A DNA stretch of 15,476 nucleotides from Clostridia bacterium BRH_c25 (GCA_001515955.1 LOES01000197.1:1-15476), one strand, 5' to 3'. Shown: positions 1 through 9,854, counted from the stretch's first letter. Made by a program: numbers and translations. The notes: generated from the letters alone by a model not told the origin.

Positions 1-2025
1 GGATGGATTGCAGCACTTAATCTCACAGCACTTTCAATTAAAAGCAGCAGCAATATGAAAGAATATCTCGGCAATTTGAGCCACATGAATGAGTATGTGG
101 TTGAATATATGTCAGAGGAAGTATTCAACTTACTGGAAGCTGATATAAAGGATTTTCTTGTAAAAACGTCAATACTGGATACGCTGAACGGCTCTTTATG
201 CGATGAAGTAGCAGGCATAAGCAATTCAAAGGAAATAATCTGCTGCTTGGAGAAAAACAATGTCTTCATCAATGTTCTGGATGATGAAAAACTAAATTAT
301 AGATACCATAGTCTTTTTGCGGAATTTTTACGAAATAGGCTTATGAAGATAAGCACCGATAAGGTTGAGGAACTCTACCTGAATGCAAGCAGGTGGTATG
401 AGAAAAGTAATATGATACAGGAGACGCTTGAATACTCAATAAGGTCAAATAATCACCGGAATACGGCAAGATTGATAGAAAAATTCGGAGAAATAATGAT
501 TATCAATAGGGATTTGGTAAGGTTAGCTGATATAATTGAAGTCTTACCGGGGTATTTGATTAGAAATAGTGCAAAGATATGCGCATTATATACCATGACG
601 GTTGCCGGTAAAAATGCTTCTGGAAATAAGGGAGTTTATATCGGCGATTTATTTATTAGCTTTAATGAAAACGTTTTCAATGAATCTAGAGAAGAGCTGC
701 TATTGATACGTACTATGTTAGCTTATGCAAATGAGGATTTTAAAACAGCTTTAGAATATGGTAATCAAATGCTTGAGAATTTGTCAGAGGAAGGTGGCTA
801 TAAGTGTCTATTTTATAAAATACTTATGCAAGTATATAGCGTAATAGGCGATTCGGAAAAGTGCAAACATTGTCTTGACTTGTATATTGATGCAGTTAGA
901 AAGAAAAACTATTTTGATGAATTTTTTATTGACATATCATATATACATATTATGGTGCATATACAATGCGGCGTAGGAAAATACACACACGCCCTTCAAT
1001 TGCTGATCAAGTTTCAAGAAAGATTGAATTCCTATAACATTCTCTTACCTGCTATGGCGAATTGCATTTACTTGGATTTGGGCTACCTGTACTATGAGTT
1101 TGGAGAATTGGAGCTTTCCCGCAGCAACGTAGATAAATGTATAGAAATCAGCAGCATAAAAATGGATTTTTTCAGGTTGATAAGTGCATATATTCTCATC
1201 GCAAGAATAAGCCAGAAACGAGGAGAGTATGATATTATGATAAAATTCATAAAAAAGGTTGATGATTTATGTGACAAGTATAATGCAAAGCTTATTATGA
1301 ACAATTTAATTGCATATATAGTAAGAGCATTGCTGTCAGCCGGAGAGATGGAATATGCCGAATACCTGATTCGAAAATATGAGATAAAAGTACAGAACAG
1401 CTACGATGTTTTATATGAAGAGGTACATCTTGCGTTAGCGGATTTATATATAGTAAAAGGTGAGTTTTGTAAAGCTGAAGAGATTTTAGAAAAATTATAT
1501 AAAGAGGTAATAGGAACCAAAAGAAATCTGAGCTATGTAAAAATAATGATCCTTAAATCACTGCTGTTAAAATGTAATGGAAACGAAACAGAGGCAGTGA
1601 AATATATGAAAGATGCAATAGAGAGAGCATCCGAGCAAAAATATATTAACACTTTCGCAGACTTTGGGGTACCGGTGGCCGAAATAATCTGCAAAGTTTT
1701 AACTCGAAAAGAAGAAACAGGTCTAGCTAATGGAAAAGATATTGATTATGCATCTTGCATACTATCTTATATTAAAGAGCCTGAGGATCAGCTAGGTAGT
1801 GCTGATCCAGAAATGTTGAGAAGTCTTACCAGAAGAGAGATGGAAGTGTTGAACTATATATTTTCCGGCTTTACAAACAAAGAAATTGCGGCAAAACTAT
1901 TTGTAGCTGAATCTACAATAAAAAAGCATATTAATAATATTTATGGAAAGATTGGTGTAACAAATCGTGCACAGGTAATATGTTTTTATAGAAAATTTGC
2001 TAAGTACAAAACAATAAGAGCTTAA
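1..2025 (+). CDS. MalT-type LuxR-family transcriptional regulator, 5'-truncated by window edge
   Basis: Large ATP-dependent LuxR regulator of the MalT/LAL type. These proteins sense an inducer through a STAND NTPase and TPR-like repeats and then activate promoters. The reading frame is open to base 1; the first ATG (base 55) is internal, because the 18 codons before it read GWIAAL-N-L-TALS, the usual end of the MalT NTPase region. The Walker A and B motifs must lie upstream of the window. Just downstream are the typical MalT stretches DFLVKTSILD and YRYHSLFAEFLRNRL. A long middle section of helical repeats follows. The last ~65 residues form a LuxR helix-turn-helix (LTRREMEVLNYI, then NKEIAAKLFVAESTIKKHI). 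The gene ends at a hairpin terminator, so it is probably transcribed separately from the chemotaxis genes that follow. Its target is unknown; neighbourhood alone suggests, weakly, control of the motility or c-di-GMP genes. Confidence 0.9.
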   Translation, partial: GWIAALNLTALSIKSSSNMKEYLGNLSHMNEYVVEYMSEEVFNLLEADIKDFLVKTSILDTLNGSLCDEVAGISNSKEIICCLEKNNVFINVLDDEKLNYRYHSLFAEFLRNRLMKISTDKVEELYLNASRWYEKSNMIQETLEYSIRSNNHRNTARLIEKFGEIMIINRDLVRLADIIEVLPGYLIRNSAKICALYTMTVAGKNASGNKGVYIGDLFISFNENVFNESREELLLIRTMLAYANEDFKTALEYGNQMLENLSEEGGYKCLFYKILMQVYSVIGDSEKCKHCLDLYIDAVRKKNYFDEFFIDISYIHIMVHIQCGVGKYTHALQLLIKFQERLNSYNILLPAMANCIYLDLGYLYYEFGELELSRSNVDKCIEISSIKMDFFRLISAYILIARISQKRGEYDIMIKFIKKVDDLCDKYNAKLIMNNLIAYIVRALLSAGEMEYAEYLIRKYEIKVQNSYDVLYEEVHLALADLYIVKGEFCKAEEILEKLYKEVIGTKRNLSYVKIMILKSLLLKCNGNETEAVKYMKDAIERASEQKYINTFADFGVPVAEIICKVLTRKEETGLANGKDIDYASCILSYIKEPEDQLGSADPEMLRSLTRREMEVLNYIFSGFTNKEIAAKLFVAESTIKKHINNIYGKIGVTNRAQVICFYRKFAKYKTIRA

Positions 2026-2026
2026 G

Positions 2027-2070
2027 AGCCGGGGAGTGAAAAATTCTTCATCCCCCGGCTTCGTTATTTT
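2027..2070 (+). terminator. Rho-independent terminator after the LuxR gene
   Basis: An 8-bp GC-rich stem, AGCCGGGG (2027-2034) with CCCCGGCT (2053-2060), begins two bases after the stop codon. Inner bases GTGAA and TTCAT can extend the pairing imperfectly. The tail (TCGTTATTTT) is only moderately T-rich, so some read-through is possible. Confidence 0.8.
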
Positions 2071-2130
2071 CTGAAGCAGGTGAAGAAAAATTCTCCCGTT
2101 ATTTATAGTTTTTCACATGTGATGGAATGG

Positions 2131-2157
2131 TAAACTTTGATATCATTATACCGTTAA
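2131..2157 (+). promoter_or_regulatory. Probable sigma-28 (SigD/FliA-type) promoter
   Basis: TAAACTTT (2131-2138), an 11-base gap, then ACCGTTAA (2150-2157). The established FliA consensus is TAAAGTTT-N11-GCCGATAA, so 7 of 8 and 6 of 8 positions match with exact spacing. It lies about 63 bases upstream of the HD-GYP start and beyond the preceding terminator, which is a sensible place for the promoter of the HD-GYP-cheW-MCP unit. Sigma-28 control of chemotaxis genes is well known in motile Firmicutes. Assignment is by eye; no transcription start is known. Confidence 0.55.
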
Positions 2158-2219
2158 CAGCAAAATGTGACAGAATATCATATATTTCGTACTAAAAATT
2201 TAATTGGGGGGTTAGCCTG

Positions 2220-2897
2220 GTGAATAGCCTAGGGAGTAGCTCAGTGAACAGATCAATGAGGCTTGTCTACGACATGCATGGAATTAACTTTCGTGATGAC
2301 GGAATAATAGACTATGTTAGTGAAGGTCTTATAATTATGGACTTTTTTTGTCGAAATATTGCTTTACATTGTATTAGAGTATCAAATTATTCAACTACAA
2401 TAGGCAAGCAGCTTGGACTTTCTGCAAGAGAAATCAATCTGCTCTGGTGTGCATCTGTTTTTCATGATATTGGAAAGTGCAATATACCTTTGGAGGTATT
2501 ACTGAAACCAGCAAGGCTTACAAAAGAGGAATATGAGTTGGTTAAAACACACTCGCGTAAAGGATATGAGTTTATCAGAATGAATAAGCATATGGAAGAA
2601 GTATCGGATATTATATTACATCATCATGAAAGGTTTGACGGCAAGGGTTATCCAACAGGTAAGGAAGGACGGGATATTCCATTGCTATCCAGGATAATCG
2701 GTGTAGCTGATGCTTTTGACGCAATGACATCAGAAAGACCATATAGAATGGCACTTTCGTCAGACAGTGCACTAATTGAACTAAAAAAAGGAAAAGGGAC
2801 ACAATTTGATGGAGATATTATCGATTGCTTTATAGATTTAATAGAGGGCAACTGTCTCAAGCCTAAAGAGCTTAATATTGCTCTAGGTTTATATTAA
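2220..2897 (+). CDS. Stand-alone HD-GYP domain protein, probable cyclic di-GMP phosphodiesterase
   Basis: A 225-residue cytoplasmic protein made almost wholly of one HD-GYP domain, the family that hydrolyses cyclic di-GMP using a metal centre. Visible motifs in order: H50 in HCIRVSNYS, the HD pair in FHDIGK (H82-D83), H111 in THSRKGYEF, HHH (134-136) followed by GKGYP (141-145, the GYP signature), and ADAFDAMTSERPYR around D164. All expected metal and active-site positions seem present, so activity is likely. There is no sensor or receiver domain; the first ~45 residues match nothing I recognise. The GTG start at 2220 follows GGGGGG by 8 bases. A second in-frame GTG at 2244 also has a good site (AGGGAG) and would shorten the protein by 8 residues. 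It is first in a likely unit with cheW (33 bases later) and the MCP at 3484, preceded by the sigma-28-like promoter. Confidence 0.9.
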   Translation: MNSLGSSSVNRSMRLVYDMHGINFRDDGIIDYVSEGLIIMDFFCRNIALHCIRVSNYSTTIGKQLGLSAREINLLWCASVFHDIGKCNIPLEVLLKPARLTKEEYELVKTHSRKGYEFIRMNKHMEEVSDIILHHHERFDGKGYPTGKEGRDIPLLSRIIGVADAFDAMTSERPYRMALSSDSALIELKKGKGTQFDGDIIDCFIDLIEGNCLKPKELNIALGLY

Positions 2898-2930
2898 AAG
2901 GATATGAATAAGAAAGGGGAGAGTTTACAT

Positions 2931-3377
2931 ATGTCAAATACACAGGTGGTTGTGTTTAAACTTAACAATGAATATTATGGCATAGACATACTAAAAGTAA
3001 GGGAAATAGGGCCTTACATTGAGTCGACCAAAATCCCGAATGCACCTGAGTTTATTGAAGGTATAATCAATTTCAGAGGTGATATCATACCAATTATAAA
3101 CTTGAGGAAGGCATTTATATTAGAGGGTAGCAAAGATACTAAAGGTACAAGAATAATAATTGTAAATGAAGGGGAAAAGCAGCTGGGGATAATTGTAGAC
3201 GAGGCTTCGGAGGTTCTATACATTAATAGTGAGAATATTGAATCTGCATCTGAGATTGTAGCGGGAAAGAAAAAGAGGTTAATTTCCGGCATAGGGAAGG
3301 AGCAGGATAGGATTATCATGCTGCTTGATTTGTCTGAATTGATAAATGATAACGGCGATATCACGGAAGCGGTATAA
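2931..3377 (+). CDS. cheW: CheW chemotaxis adaptor protein
   Basis: CheW couples chemoreceptors to the kinase CheA inside the cytoplasmic receptor array. The 148-residue product is one CheW domain: VVFKLNNEYYGIDI near the N terminus, then KIPNAPEFIEGIINFRGDII, the most conserved CheW stretch, then INLRKAF, TRIIIVN, IIVDEASEVL and a closing LLDLSELI. The length is usual for a free CheW. I chose the ATG at 2931 over the in-frame ATG at 2904 because it has GGGGAGA eight bases upstream and gives the normal CheW N terminus; the earlier codon would add nine charged residues. The gene lies between the HD-GYP gene and the first MCP, probably in one transcript. No CheA is encoded here, so its partner kinase must lie elsewhere. 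Confidence 0.93.
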   Translation: MSNTQVVVFKLNNEYYGIDILKVREIGPYIESTKIPNAPEFIEGIINFRGDIIPIINLRKAFILEGSKDTKGTRIIIVNEGEKQLGIIVDEASEVLYINSENIESASEIVAGKKKRLISGIGKEQDRIIMLLDLSELINDNGDITEAV

Positions 3378-3483
3378 GAGAGGACAAATACCTGTAGAGA
3401 AATAATAAGGATAGAAGTTAGTTATTGTGAAATGGAAGAAGCAATATAAAACAAGCAGCAACTGTTAGGAGGAGGAATAAAAC

Positions 3484-5271
3484 ATGTTGTCAGAAAGAGA
3501 GAATAGCACAAGAATAAGTAAAGGAATAAGCATAAAGTTAAAGATATTTCTTATATGTCTTTTTATTGCTGTATCTCCACTTATTATATTGTTTATTAGC
3601 AGTTACAGTACAGCAAAAGAAAAATTGCTGGATGCCGGTGAAGAAAAATCAAAAGAGGTTATACAATATACAATGGGAATATTAACTTCTTATGATCAAT
3701 TGGTAAAGGAAGGCAAAGTGAGTCTTGATGAGGCCCAAGAGATGGCAAAAACAACAATACTTGGCCCCATGCAAAGCGATGGAGTGAGAGACCTGTCGAA
3801 GTCCATTGTCGGTGCTACACCAGACGTTTATGTATATGCATTAAGCAAAAACGCTGATGCTTTGATGCATCCGAATTTAGAAGGAGTTAGCATTAAAGGT
3901 TATATAGCAGCCGACGGACAGGATTTGGGCTTGCTCCTTACTGATGAAACAAAATTTAATAAAGTAGTAGAGTATTTATTTGAAAATGAAATGACCGGAG
4001 AAACAGGCATAGCGTACGACTACAGAGAATATTTTGAGCCATGGGATTGGATTCTTGCCTATGGCTCCAGTGCAGATCTAATTTATGTCCAACCACTGAA
4101 AGGAATGATAAGAGCATATACGGTTGTGGGCACTATTACTATACTAATTGCATTATTAGCAGCTTATATTTTCACCTTAGGACTAACCAGTCCAATCAAA
4201 GATTTATCACGAATTATTGACAGATTATCCAAATATGATTTAACTTTTGATGAGAATAGTAGAGCATTAAAATATTTAAGAAGAGAAGATGAGATAGGAA
4301 CCATTACCAGATCTCTTGCAACAATGCAGAATAATCTTATTACTCTAATAAAAGGAATTTCCAATACAGCTCAGCAAGTGGCATCCTCATCGGAAGAATT
4401 GACCGCCACCAGTCAGCAGTCAGCTACAGCGGCAGATGAAGTGGCCAGAACCATTGAAGAAATAGCAAGGGGAGCCGGCGATCAAGCCAGGAACACTGAA
4501 GAAGGTGCAGTTCACATTAATGAGCTAGGACAATTGATAGAAAAAGACCAGAAATGTATAGAGGATCTAAATAGTACTGCAAATGAAGTAAGTACGTTAA
4601 AGGATGAAGGATTGGAAGGCTTGAAGGAGCTTGTGGAAAAGACAAGCCTTAGTAATAATGCAGCCAAGGATGTTCTTGATATTATTATTAACACCAACGA
4701 GAGTGCAACAAAAATAGAAAATGCAAGTCAGATGATTAAAAGTATCGCAGAGCAGACAAATTTACTGGCGCTTAATGCAGCAATTGAAGCAGCCCGGGCA
4801 GGAGAATCGGGTAGAGGCTTTGCGGTTGTTGCCGATGAGATCCGGAGGCTTTCAGAGCAATCTAATTCATTTACAGAAGAAATTTCTGATATAATTCAAG
4901 AATTAACAGGCAAAACACGATATGCGGTACAAATTATGCAAGAAGCTAGTAAGGTAGTAGTTTCTCAAGCAAAAAGTGTAGAAGAGAGCAGTGAAAAATT
5001 TGAAGGAATTGCTGCTGCTATTGAAAAGATGAAGAAGGTCATAGCAGATGTTAATCAATCAGGACATGAAATGGAAATAAAGAAAAACCAGATTATTAGT
5101 ATAATAGAAAACCTTTCAGCTTTATCGGAAGAAAACGCAGCAGGAACACAGGAGGCATCAGCCTCAATAGAAGAACAAACTTCGTCTGTTGAGGAAATAG
5201 CAAATGCCAGTGAATCCCTGGCTAAACTGGCGGAAGAAATGCAGGGGAGCATTAGCAAGTTTATGTATTAA
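3484..5271 (+). CDS. Methyl-accepting chemotaxis protein with a single-Cache-like sensor (MCP1)
   Basis: A 595-residue transmembrane chemoreceptor. TM1 is about residues 20-43. The extracytoplasmic sensor (44-210) resembles the sCache_2 type: [19 protein letters not shown] at its start, an [13 protein letters not shown] strand in the middle, and [12 protein letters not shown] near the end. TM2 is about 211-233 and HAMP about 234-289 ([17 protein letters not shown], then EDEIGTI). The coiled-coil signalling domain follows, with the hairpin tip [19 protein letters not shown] at about 423-441 that binds CheA and CheW. I see no CheR-docking pentapeptide at the C terminus. TAGGAGGAGG lies about 8 bases before the start. 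It follows cheW by 106 bases with no terminator visible, so cotranscription is likely. The last 315 residues are nearly the same as those of the MCP at 11752-13863, while the sensors are unrelated in type. The ligand cannot be read from the sequence. Confidence 0.93.
   Translation: MLSERENSTRISKGISIKLKIFLICLFIAVSPLIILFISSYSTAKEKLLDAGEEKSKEVIQYTMGILTSYDQLVKEGKVSLDEAQEMAKTTILGPMQSDGVRDLSKSIVGATPDVYVYALSKNADALMHPNLEGVSIKGYIAADGQDLGLLLTDETKFNKVVEYLFENEMTGETGIAYDYREYFEPWDWILAYGSSADLIYVQPLKGMIRAYTVVGTITILIALLAAYIFTLGLTSPIKDLSRIIDRLSKYDLTFDENSRALKYLRREDEIGTITRSLATMQNNLITLIKGISNTAQQVASSSEELTATSQQSATAADEVARTIEEIARGAGDQARNTEEGAVHINELGQLIEKDQKCIEDLNSTANEVSTLKDEGLEGLKELVEKTSLSNNAAKDVLDIIINTNESATKIENASQMIKSIAEQTNLLALNAAIEAARAGESGRGFAVVADEIRRLSEQSNSFTEEISDIIQELTGKTRYAVQIMQEASKVVVSQAKSVEESSEKFEGIAAAIEKMKKVIADVNQSGHEMEIKKNQIISIIENLSALSEENAAGTQEASASIEEQTSSVEEIANASESLAKLAEEMQGSISKFMY
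4324..5271 (+). repeat. Paralogous direct repeat, copy A (MCP signalling module)
   Basis: This 948-bp stretch encodes residues 281-595 of MCP1 and aligns without any gap to 12916-13863 (constant offset of 8592 bases). By eye 278 of 315 encoded residues agree, and long runs agree at the DNA level, for example around 4379-4410. The similarity weakens upstream in HAMP and disappears in the sensor. Confidence 0.9.
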
Positions 5272-5375
5272 AAACAAGTGTTTCAACTGTAATAGAAGAA
5301 GCCTTTATTACTTAATGTGAATGAATACTGACTTATACGAAGCGGTACTCTATATTAAACGAAGGGAAAATTTTA

Positions 5376-7442
5376 ATGAAAAAAGATAGATCAAAAAGTG
5401 TTGGGATTTTTTTAAAACTAATTGCTTTTTCTCTAATTCTCGCTATATTGCCATCAGGGATAATTAGTATGATCTCACTCAATAAGTTCAAGCATGAAAC
5501 TGAAGACCAAGAAGTACTGACTATGAAGATCAGCGTAGAGGACAAGCTTTCTCAGTTGAAGCAGACTGTTAATGACTCTATGCAGTTAAACAAGAATATT
5601 GCTTCTGCAACTAGCATAATCGAACTGTCAAGCATAATAAGCGGTAATGGGCAGGTGTCATATACTAAAGAGGAGATTGACATAAGAAAAAAAGAAGTTG
5701 CCAAATACTTAGAGAACATTTTCACAGAAAGCAATGGCTTCTATGAAAACATTTTCCTTGGTGATGCAAACGGATTTATTGTAGTTGATGGAAAAGACGG
5801 TGCGTCAATTGGGGTCGACTTAAATGGAATGGATTTTTTTGAAGGTGTCAAAGCGACCGGAAAACAGTTTCTAGGTGATACGATGCAATCTCCTGTTACT
5901 AATAGACCTGTAATTGTCATTGCATGTCCTATATATGACAGCAATGAGAAACTGATGGGTGTACTTGCATCCTCGATGGAGTTTAACGAGCTGACTAAAC
6001 CGATTATTCAAAAAAATGATAATGTTGAATTCGGTTATGGAATCGTCAGTAGTAATGGTATGGTTATCTCTCACCAAAACAAAGATTATATATACACGGT
6101 GGATTTCACTAAGGAGAATCCTAGCATGAATGCACTGTTTGAAAAGATGAAGCAGATGAATTCAGGAATGGGATTTTATGAGTTTAAGGGTATAAAAAAA
6201 GTCATGGCCTATACTCACTTTGAAGAGAAGGGCTGGTATATATTCACAGCATACACGGTTGCAGATTATATGAAACCGGTAAATAGTATTAGGACCTTCA
6301 TTTATATACTTCTGCTAATAACAGTAATAGTTACCGTAATCTCTGCTTTTTTATTTGCGAAGTCTATTTCCAAGCCATTGCAGTATTTATCAAATATATC
6401 CAGTGAAGTAGCAAAAGGAAACTTAACAGTGACGCTTAAGACTATGAGTTCTCAAGATGAAATTGGGCAGTTGTCTGGGCATTTTAACACTATGATTAAT
6501 AATCTGAAGGATATCATTACAAATGTCGTAACTGAAAGTACTAAGACACAGAACATATCAGTTGATACGGGAAGAGAGTTTTCAGAATTGCAGCAGTCAA
6601 TAGAAAATATCACATCCACTTCAGAGGAGATCTCGGCCGGTATGGAGGAATCAGCGGCTTCAACCGAGGAAATAACAGCATCGGCGGAAGGCATCTCATC
6701 CGCGGTAGAAGAGGTATCTAAGAAAGCTCTAGATGGGGCCAATATGGCAATAGAGATGCAATCCCGGGCCGCTGTATTAAAAGAAAATGCAATTATAGCC
6801 AAGGCTAACACTCAAAACCTGTTAAATCTCACAAAATCAAAGTTGGAATTAGCAGTTGAACAGTCTAAAGTTGTAAACGAAATTGAAACTTTAACCAGCG
6901 ATATTATGGCAATTGCAAGTCAAACTAATATGCTGGCACTTAACGCAGCTATAGAAGCAGCAAGAGCGGGTGAACAGGGAAGGGGCTTTGCTGTTGTAGC
7001 TGATGAAGTAAAGGGTTTGGCTGAACAATCATCTGCTACTGCATCAAATATTAAAGAAATAATTCAAAAGGTAACAAAATCGGTAGATAATTTAGTTGAC
7101 AGTTCTAATGGTCTTTTGAATTTTGTAGACAGTGATGTTACAAGTGATTATGAAACCTTGGTAAAGACCGGAGAACAATATGATCAGGATGCTCAAATGT
7201 TAGCAAGTATAATGCAGGATTTTAGCGCAACTTCTCAAGAATTGACCGCTTCTGTTGCACAAGTAGCCAAAGCGATAGATGAGATAGCCGCCTCTGTTAA
7301 TGAAGGTTCATTAGGAATTAACGAAATAAGTGGAAACATACTGAAAATAGTAGAAAAAGCTGATAAGGTAGATATACTGGCAAAGCAAAATAATGAAAGT
7401 GCCAACCATCTCAGTACAATCGTTAAGAGGTTCAATGTTTAA
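5376..7442 (+). CDS. Methyl-accepting chemotaxis protein with a double-Cache sensor (MCP2)
   Basis: A 688-residue chemoreceptor. TM1 is about residues 11-34. The large periplasmic-side sensor (35-305) reads as dCache_1: a long helix, then [46 protein letters not shown] and [11 protein letters not shown] in the membrane-distal module, followed by a smaller proximal module ending in [11 protein letters not shown]2 is about 306-328, HAMP 329-383, and the signalling tip [18 protein letters not shown] is at about 516-533. The usual amino-acid-binding dCache has an arginine in its R-D-Y-F stretch; here it reads MDFF, so a standard amino-acid ligand is doubtful. The signalling domain differs clearly from that of MCP1. 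The ribosome binding site GAAGGGA lies about 9 bases before the ATG. The 104 bases after MCP1 contain no terminator I can see, so read-through from MCP1 is likely. Confidence 0.93.
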   Translation: MKKDRSKSVGIFLKLIAFSLILAILPSGIISMISLNKFKHETEDQEVLTMKISVEDKLSQLKQTVNDSMQLNKNIASATSIIELSSIISGNGQVSYTKEEIDIRKKEVAKYLENIFTESNGFYENIFLGDANGFIVVDGKDGASIGVDLNGMDFFEGVKATGKQFLGDTMQSPVTNRPVIVIACPIYDSNEKLMGVLASSMEFNELTKPIIQKNDNVEFGYGIVSSNGMVISHQNKDYIYTVDFTKENPSMNALFEKMKQMNSGMGFYEFKGIKKVMAYTHFEEKGWYIFTAYTVADYMKPVNSIRTFIYILLLITVIVTVISAFLFAKSISKPLQYLSNISSEVAKGNLTVTLKTMSSQDEIGQLSGHFNTMINNLKDIITNVVTESTKTQNISVDTGREFSELQQSIENITSTSEEISAGMEESAASTEEITASAEGISSAVEEVSKKALDGANMAIEMQSRAAVLKENAIIAKANTQNLLNLTKSKLELAVEQSKVVNEIETLTSDIMAIASQTNMLALNAAIEAARAGEQGRGFAVVADEVKGLAEQSSATASNIKEIIQKVTKSVDNLVDSSNGLLNFVDSDVTSDYETLVKTGEQYDQDAQMLASIMQDFSATSQELTASVAQVAKAIDEIAASVNEGSLGINEISGNILKIVEKADKVDILAKQNNESANHLSTIVKRFNV

Positions 7443-7533
7443 CCTAAACATAGGGGCTATTAAGCTGTTTATATGTATATGCCTGTAGATTACCTTATAA
7501 GAGTAGTGTGATTTACATGAAAGGATGATTTGA

Positions 7534-7617
7534 GTGAAAGATGAAATTCAATCAGTAATATTCAAGCTTGGAGAAGAAGAGTGCGGGATAGATATTCATA
7601 TAACAGTATGGAACTAA
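7534..7617 (+). pseudogene. Remnant of a second cheW (N-terminal 27 codons only)
   Basis: A GTG start with AAAGGA eight bases upstream opens a 27-codon frame containing VIFKLGEEECGIDI, which is the standard CheW N terminus (compare VVFKLNNEYYGIDI in the intact cheW of this window). It then departs from the family (HITVWN) and stops. The remaining ~115 residues, including the conserved PNAP-F-GV-N-RG region, are missing. The surviving ribosome binding site and a terminator 24 bases after the stop suggest an internal deletion of a once complete gene. A 27-residue peptide could still be translated, but it could not form a CheW fold. Confidence that this is cheW-derived is good, although the match is short. 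Confidence 0.75.
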
Positions 7618-7641
7618 GGTTATTTGATTTTTGAAGCAGAT

Positions 7642-7671
7642 AAGGGTGAATTAAATTCGCCCTTGCTTTTT
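7642..7671 (+). terminator. Rho-independent terminator just upstream of MCP3
   Basis: Stem AAGGGTGAA (7642-7650) pairs with TTCGCCCTT (7656-7664), nine pairs including one G-U, over a 5-base loop, followed by GCTTTTT. It ends only 23 bases before the MCP3 start codon and 8 bases before its Shine-Dalgarno sequence. It could be the old terminator of the deleted cheW, and it would reduce transcription into MCP3 from upstream. Confidence 0.75.
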
Positions 7672-7694
7672 AAACTATAAGGAGGTAAAAGAAA

Positions 7695-9704
7695 ATGAGA
7701 CTGCAAACAAAAATAACATTACCAATAATTCTTGTTCTGACAATAGCCTTTTTCACGCTAGCGGGGGTAGCTTACTATTACTGCTCGGCACTTCTAAATA
7801 ACAATATGGCTGAAATAACCGGAGGAAAGCGGGAAGAGGCTGTGTCATCGCTGATACTACAGCAGGAAAATTTGTCAGAGCTTAAGAAAGAACTGAATAG
7901 CAACTACATTGATAAAGCAAAAATGCTTTCATTGATGATTGAGCAAAGGCCAGAAATACTGAATTCTTTGGATGTGCTGAAAAGGACGGCAACAGTATTA
8001 GGCGTGGAAGAGATTCATATATGTGATGAAAACGGTATCATTGTATCAGGTAACATACCTGAGTTTTTTGGCTTTGATTTTAAATCAACAGAGCAAACAA
8101 AACCCTTCATGGAAGCTGTAACTAATAAGGATTTTGCATTAGCTCAGGAGCCCTCCGAGAGAGGTGTTGACAAAGCCCTGTTCCAGTATGTAGGTGTATC
8201 AAGGCAGGATAGACCCGGTATTGTGCAGGTCGGTGTAAAACCAGAAAGGCTTCAGAAAGCATTAAAAGCAGCAGACATTAAAAATGTCGCTAAAAATATG
8301 CTGTTTGGTGAGGATGGCTATGTTTTCATAATCGATAAGAATACAAATACAACGATATCTCATAAGGATGAAAGTATGATTGGTGATGATGCGACTCAAT
8401 TACCGTTTTACAAAGAAATGTTAGATAAAGAAAATTCCGGATTTGATTATGTTTCAAGTGGTGTAAAGAAATATATGAGCTATGAGACAGTAGATAATTA
8501 TATAATTGCGGCAACCATACCTGTTAGCGAGTATACCGGTGGACTCAGTTCATTGTTGAGAAATGTGGCAATTATTTCGATTATGGCACTATTGCTGTGT
8601 ATATTAATGATATTCAAGAGCTTAAGAAATAATGTAACAAAAGAAATCAACATAATTCTCGAGGCACTGGAGTCAATTGGAGAAGGTAATCTCAATATCA
8701 GCTTAAAAGCAGAATCAAGCAGAGAGTTCCGGCAATTGAGCAGTGGAATAAGTGAAATGGCTGATAATTTGAAACAGATGATTATAAACATTACTTCAAT
8801 AACAGACAAACTAAAGAATGCAGCATATATTGTGTCTGAATCATCAAGAAATTCTAATAAAGGTGCTGAAGAAATTGCTAATGTCGTAAATGATCTTGCA
8901 AAAGGGGCAAATGAGCAAGCGGAAAGCGTGGCAAATGGTGCTGAATCGGCAAAAGATGCTTTAGTGAGATTTGAAGCTATAGCAAAGAATATCAAGTATA
9001 CTGTGGACAGCACCGCTGCAGTTAATAAGTTCGTTGGGGCAGGAATCAGCACAATAAGTATTCAAAATGAAAAAATGAGAAGAAATGCAGAAAGCTCACA
9101 AATGGTTGATACTGCAGTAGATGATTTGACAGACAAAGCAAAGGAAATAGGAGAAATAACTAATGTTATTGCAGAGATTGCAAATCAAACAAATATGCTT
9201 GCGTTGAATGCTGCTATAGAGGCTGCAAGAGCCGGTGAAACAGGTAGAGGATTTGCCGTAGTAGCTGAAGAAGTAAGAAAACTTGCAGAAGATTCAACTG
9301 CAGCTGTCAATCAAATATCAAATATAATTAGTGAAATTCAGGATAGGATCGAGAATGTAAAGGAACAGGTAAATGTATCTTTAGGGGTGGTAAAGGAACA
9401 ACAGGCAGCTGTTAACGAGACAGAAGAAGTATTTGGTAATATTTCCGTATCTACTAAGGAAGTAGAAAACCAGGTGAATGAGGTTTCACAATCAGCAGAT
9501 ATGATAATAAATAGTATTGTAGAAATAGTAAGTGTTATGGAAAGTGCTGCGGCAGTTTCAGAGCAGAGTGCCGCTTCCACGGAAGAAATAACTGCAACTA
9601 CTGAAGAACAGCACGCAATAGTGGAAGAACTGAGTCGGACATCAGAAAACCTGACTGAAATGGTTAAAGAGCTTAAAAAATATTCTGATGCTTTTAAAAT
9701 ATAA
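7695..9704 (+). CDS. Methyl-accepting chemotaxis protein with a Cache-type sensor (MCP3)
   Basis: A 669-residue chemoreceptor. TM1 is about residues 8-30. A sensor of about 255 residues follows, with a long N-terminal helix and two Cache-like halves: [14 protein letters not shown] with [15 protein letters not shown], then [19 protein letters not shown] and a closing [14 protein letters not shown]2 is about 288-307, HAMP about 308-362 ([10 protein letters not shown]), and the signalling tip [18 protein letters not shown] at about 498-515. The C-terminal helix carries the usual glutamate-rich adaptation region ([15 protein letters not shown]). The ribosome binding site AAGGAGGT (7679-7686) is nearly perfect. 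Its leader contains a cheW remnant and a terminator, so it may be expressed weakly or from its own promoter within 7443-7640. Ligand unknown. Confidence 0.93.
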   Translation: MRLQTKITLPIILVLTIAFFTLAGVAYYYCSALLNNNMAEITGGKREEAVSSLILQQENLSELKKELNSNYIDKAKMLSLMIEQRPEILNSLDVLKRTATVLGVEEIHICDENGIIVSGNIPEFFGFDFKSTEQTKPFMEAVTNKDFALAQEPSERGVDKALFQYVGVSRQDRPGIVQVGVKPERLQKALKAADIKNVAKNMLFGEDGYVFIIDKNTNTTISHKDESMIGDDATQLPFYKEMLDKENSGFDYVSSGVKKYMSYETVDNYIIAATIPVSEYTGGLSSLLRNVAIISIMALLLCILMIFKSLRNNVTKEINIILEALESIGEGNLNISLKAESSREFRQLSSGISEMADNLKQMIINITSITDKLKNAAYIVSESSRNSNKGAEEIANVVNDLAKGANEQAESVANGAESAKDALVRFEAIAKNIKYTVDSTAAVNKFVGAGISTISIQNEKMRRNAESSQMVDTAVDDLTDKAKEIGEITNVIAEIANQTNMLALNAAIEAARAGETGRGFAVVAEEVRKLAEDSTAAVNQISNIISEIQDRIENVKEQVNVSLGVVKEQQAAVNETEEVFGNISVSTKEVENQVNEVSQSADMIINSIVEIVSVMESAAAVSEQSAASTEEITATTEEQHAIVEELSRTSENLTEMVKELKKYSDAFKI

Positions 9705-9854
9705 CGCACAATCAATACAACTAAAGGAAGATGGTGTCTGTGGGAGCTTCACAGCTGATACTCCCGAGTATATTGAAAGAATCATCAGTCCTAAATGTAA
9801 ATAATTTTGTGGGTGAGATAATTTGTATTTATTTGGTTAACTGGGGGGATAAAT

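Noticed and set aside
2071..2219. c-di-GMP riboswitch upstream of the HD-GYP gene, suggested by the gene content
   Set aside because: I looked for the conserved GEMM-I blocks here and in the gaps before the MCPs and the cyclase and found none.
7445..7471. Second possible sigma-28 promoter, TAAA-N15-GCTGTTTA, before the cheW remnant
   Set aside because: Spacing fits but the -10 half matches only 5 of 8 and lacks the central CCG; too weak to list as a feature.
8498..9052. Long minus-strand open frames inside the MCP genes (for example 184 codons here, 144 at 12567-13001)
   Set aside because: They mirror the codon pattern of the repetitive coiled-coil genes on the + strand, are rich in Ser/Ile/Leu, and lack ribosome binding sites.
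9742..9765. Hairpin GGGAG/CTCCC after MCP3 as a terminator
   Set aside because: Only five pairs, a 14-base loop and no T-run.
9727..9804. Protein-like 25-codon reading between MCP3 and the cyclase, and a longer frame starting at 9731
   Set aside because: The first has no start codon with a ribosome binding site and matches no family I know. The second runs into the cyclase gene in another frame and has no spaced Shine-Dalgarno site.
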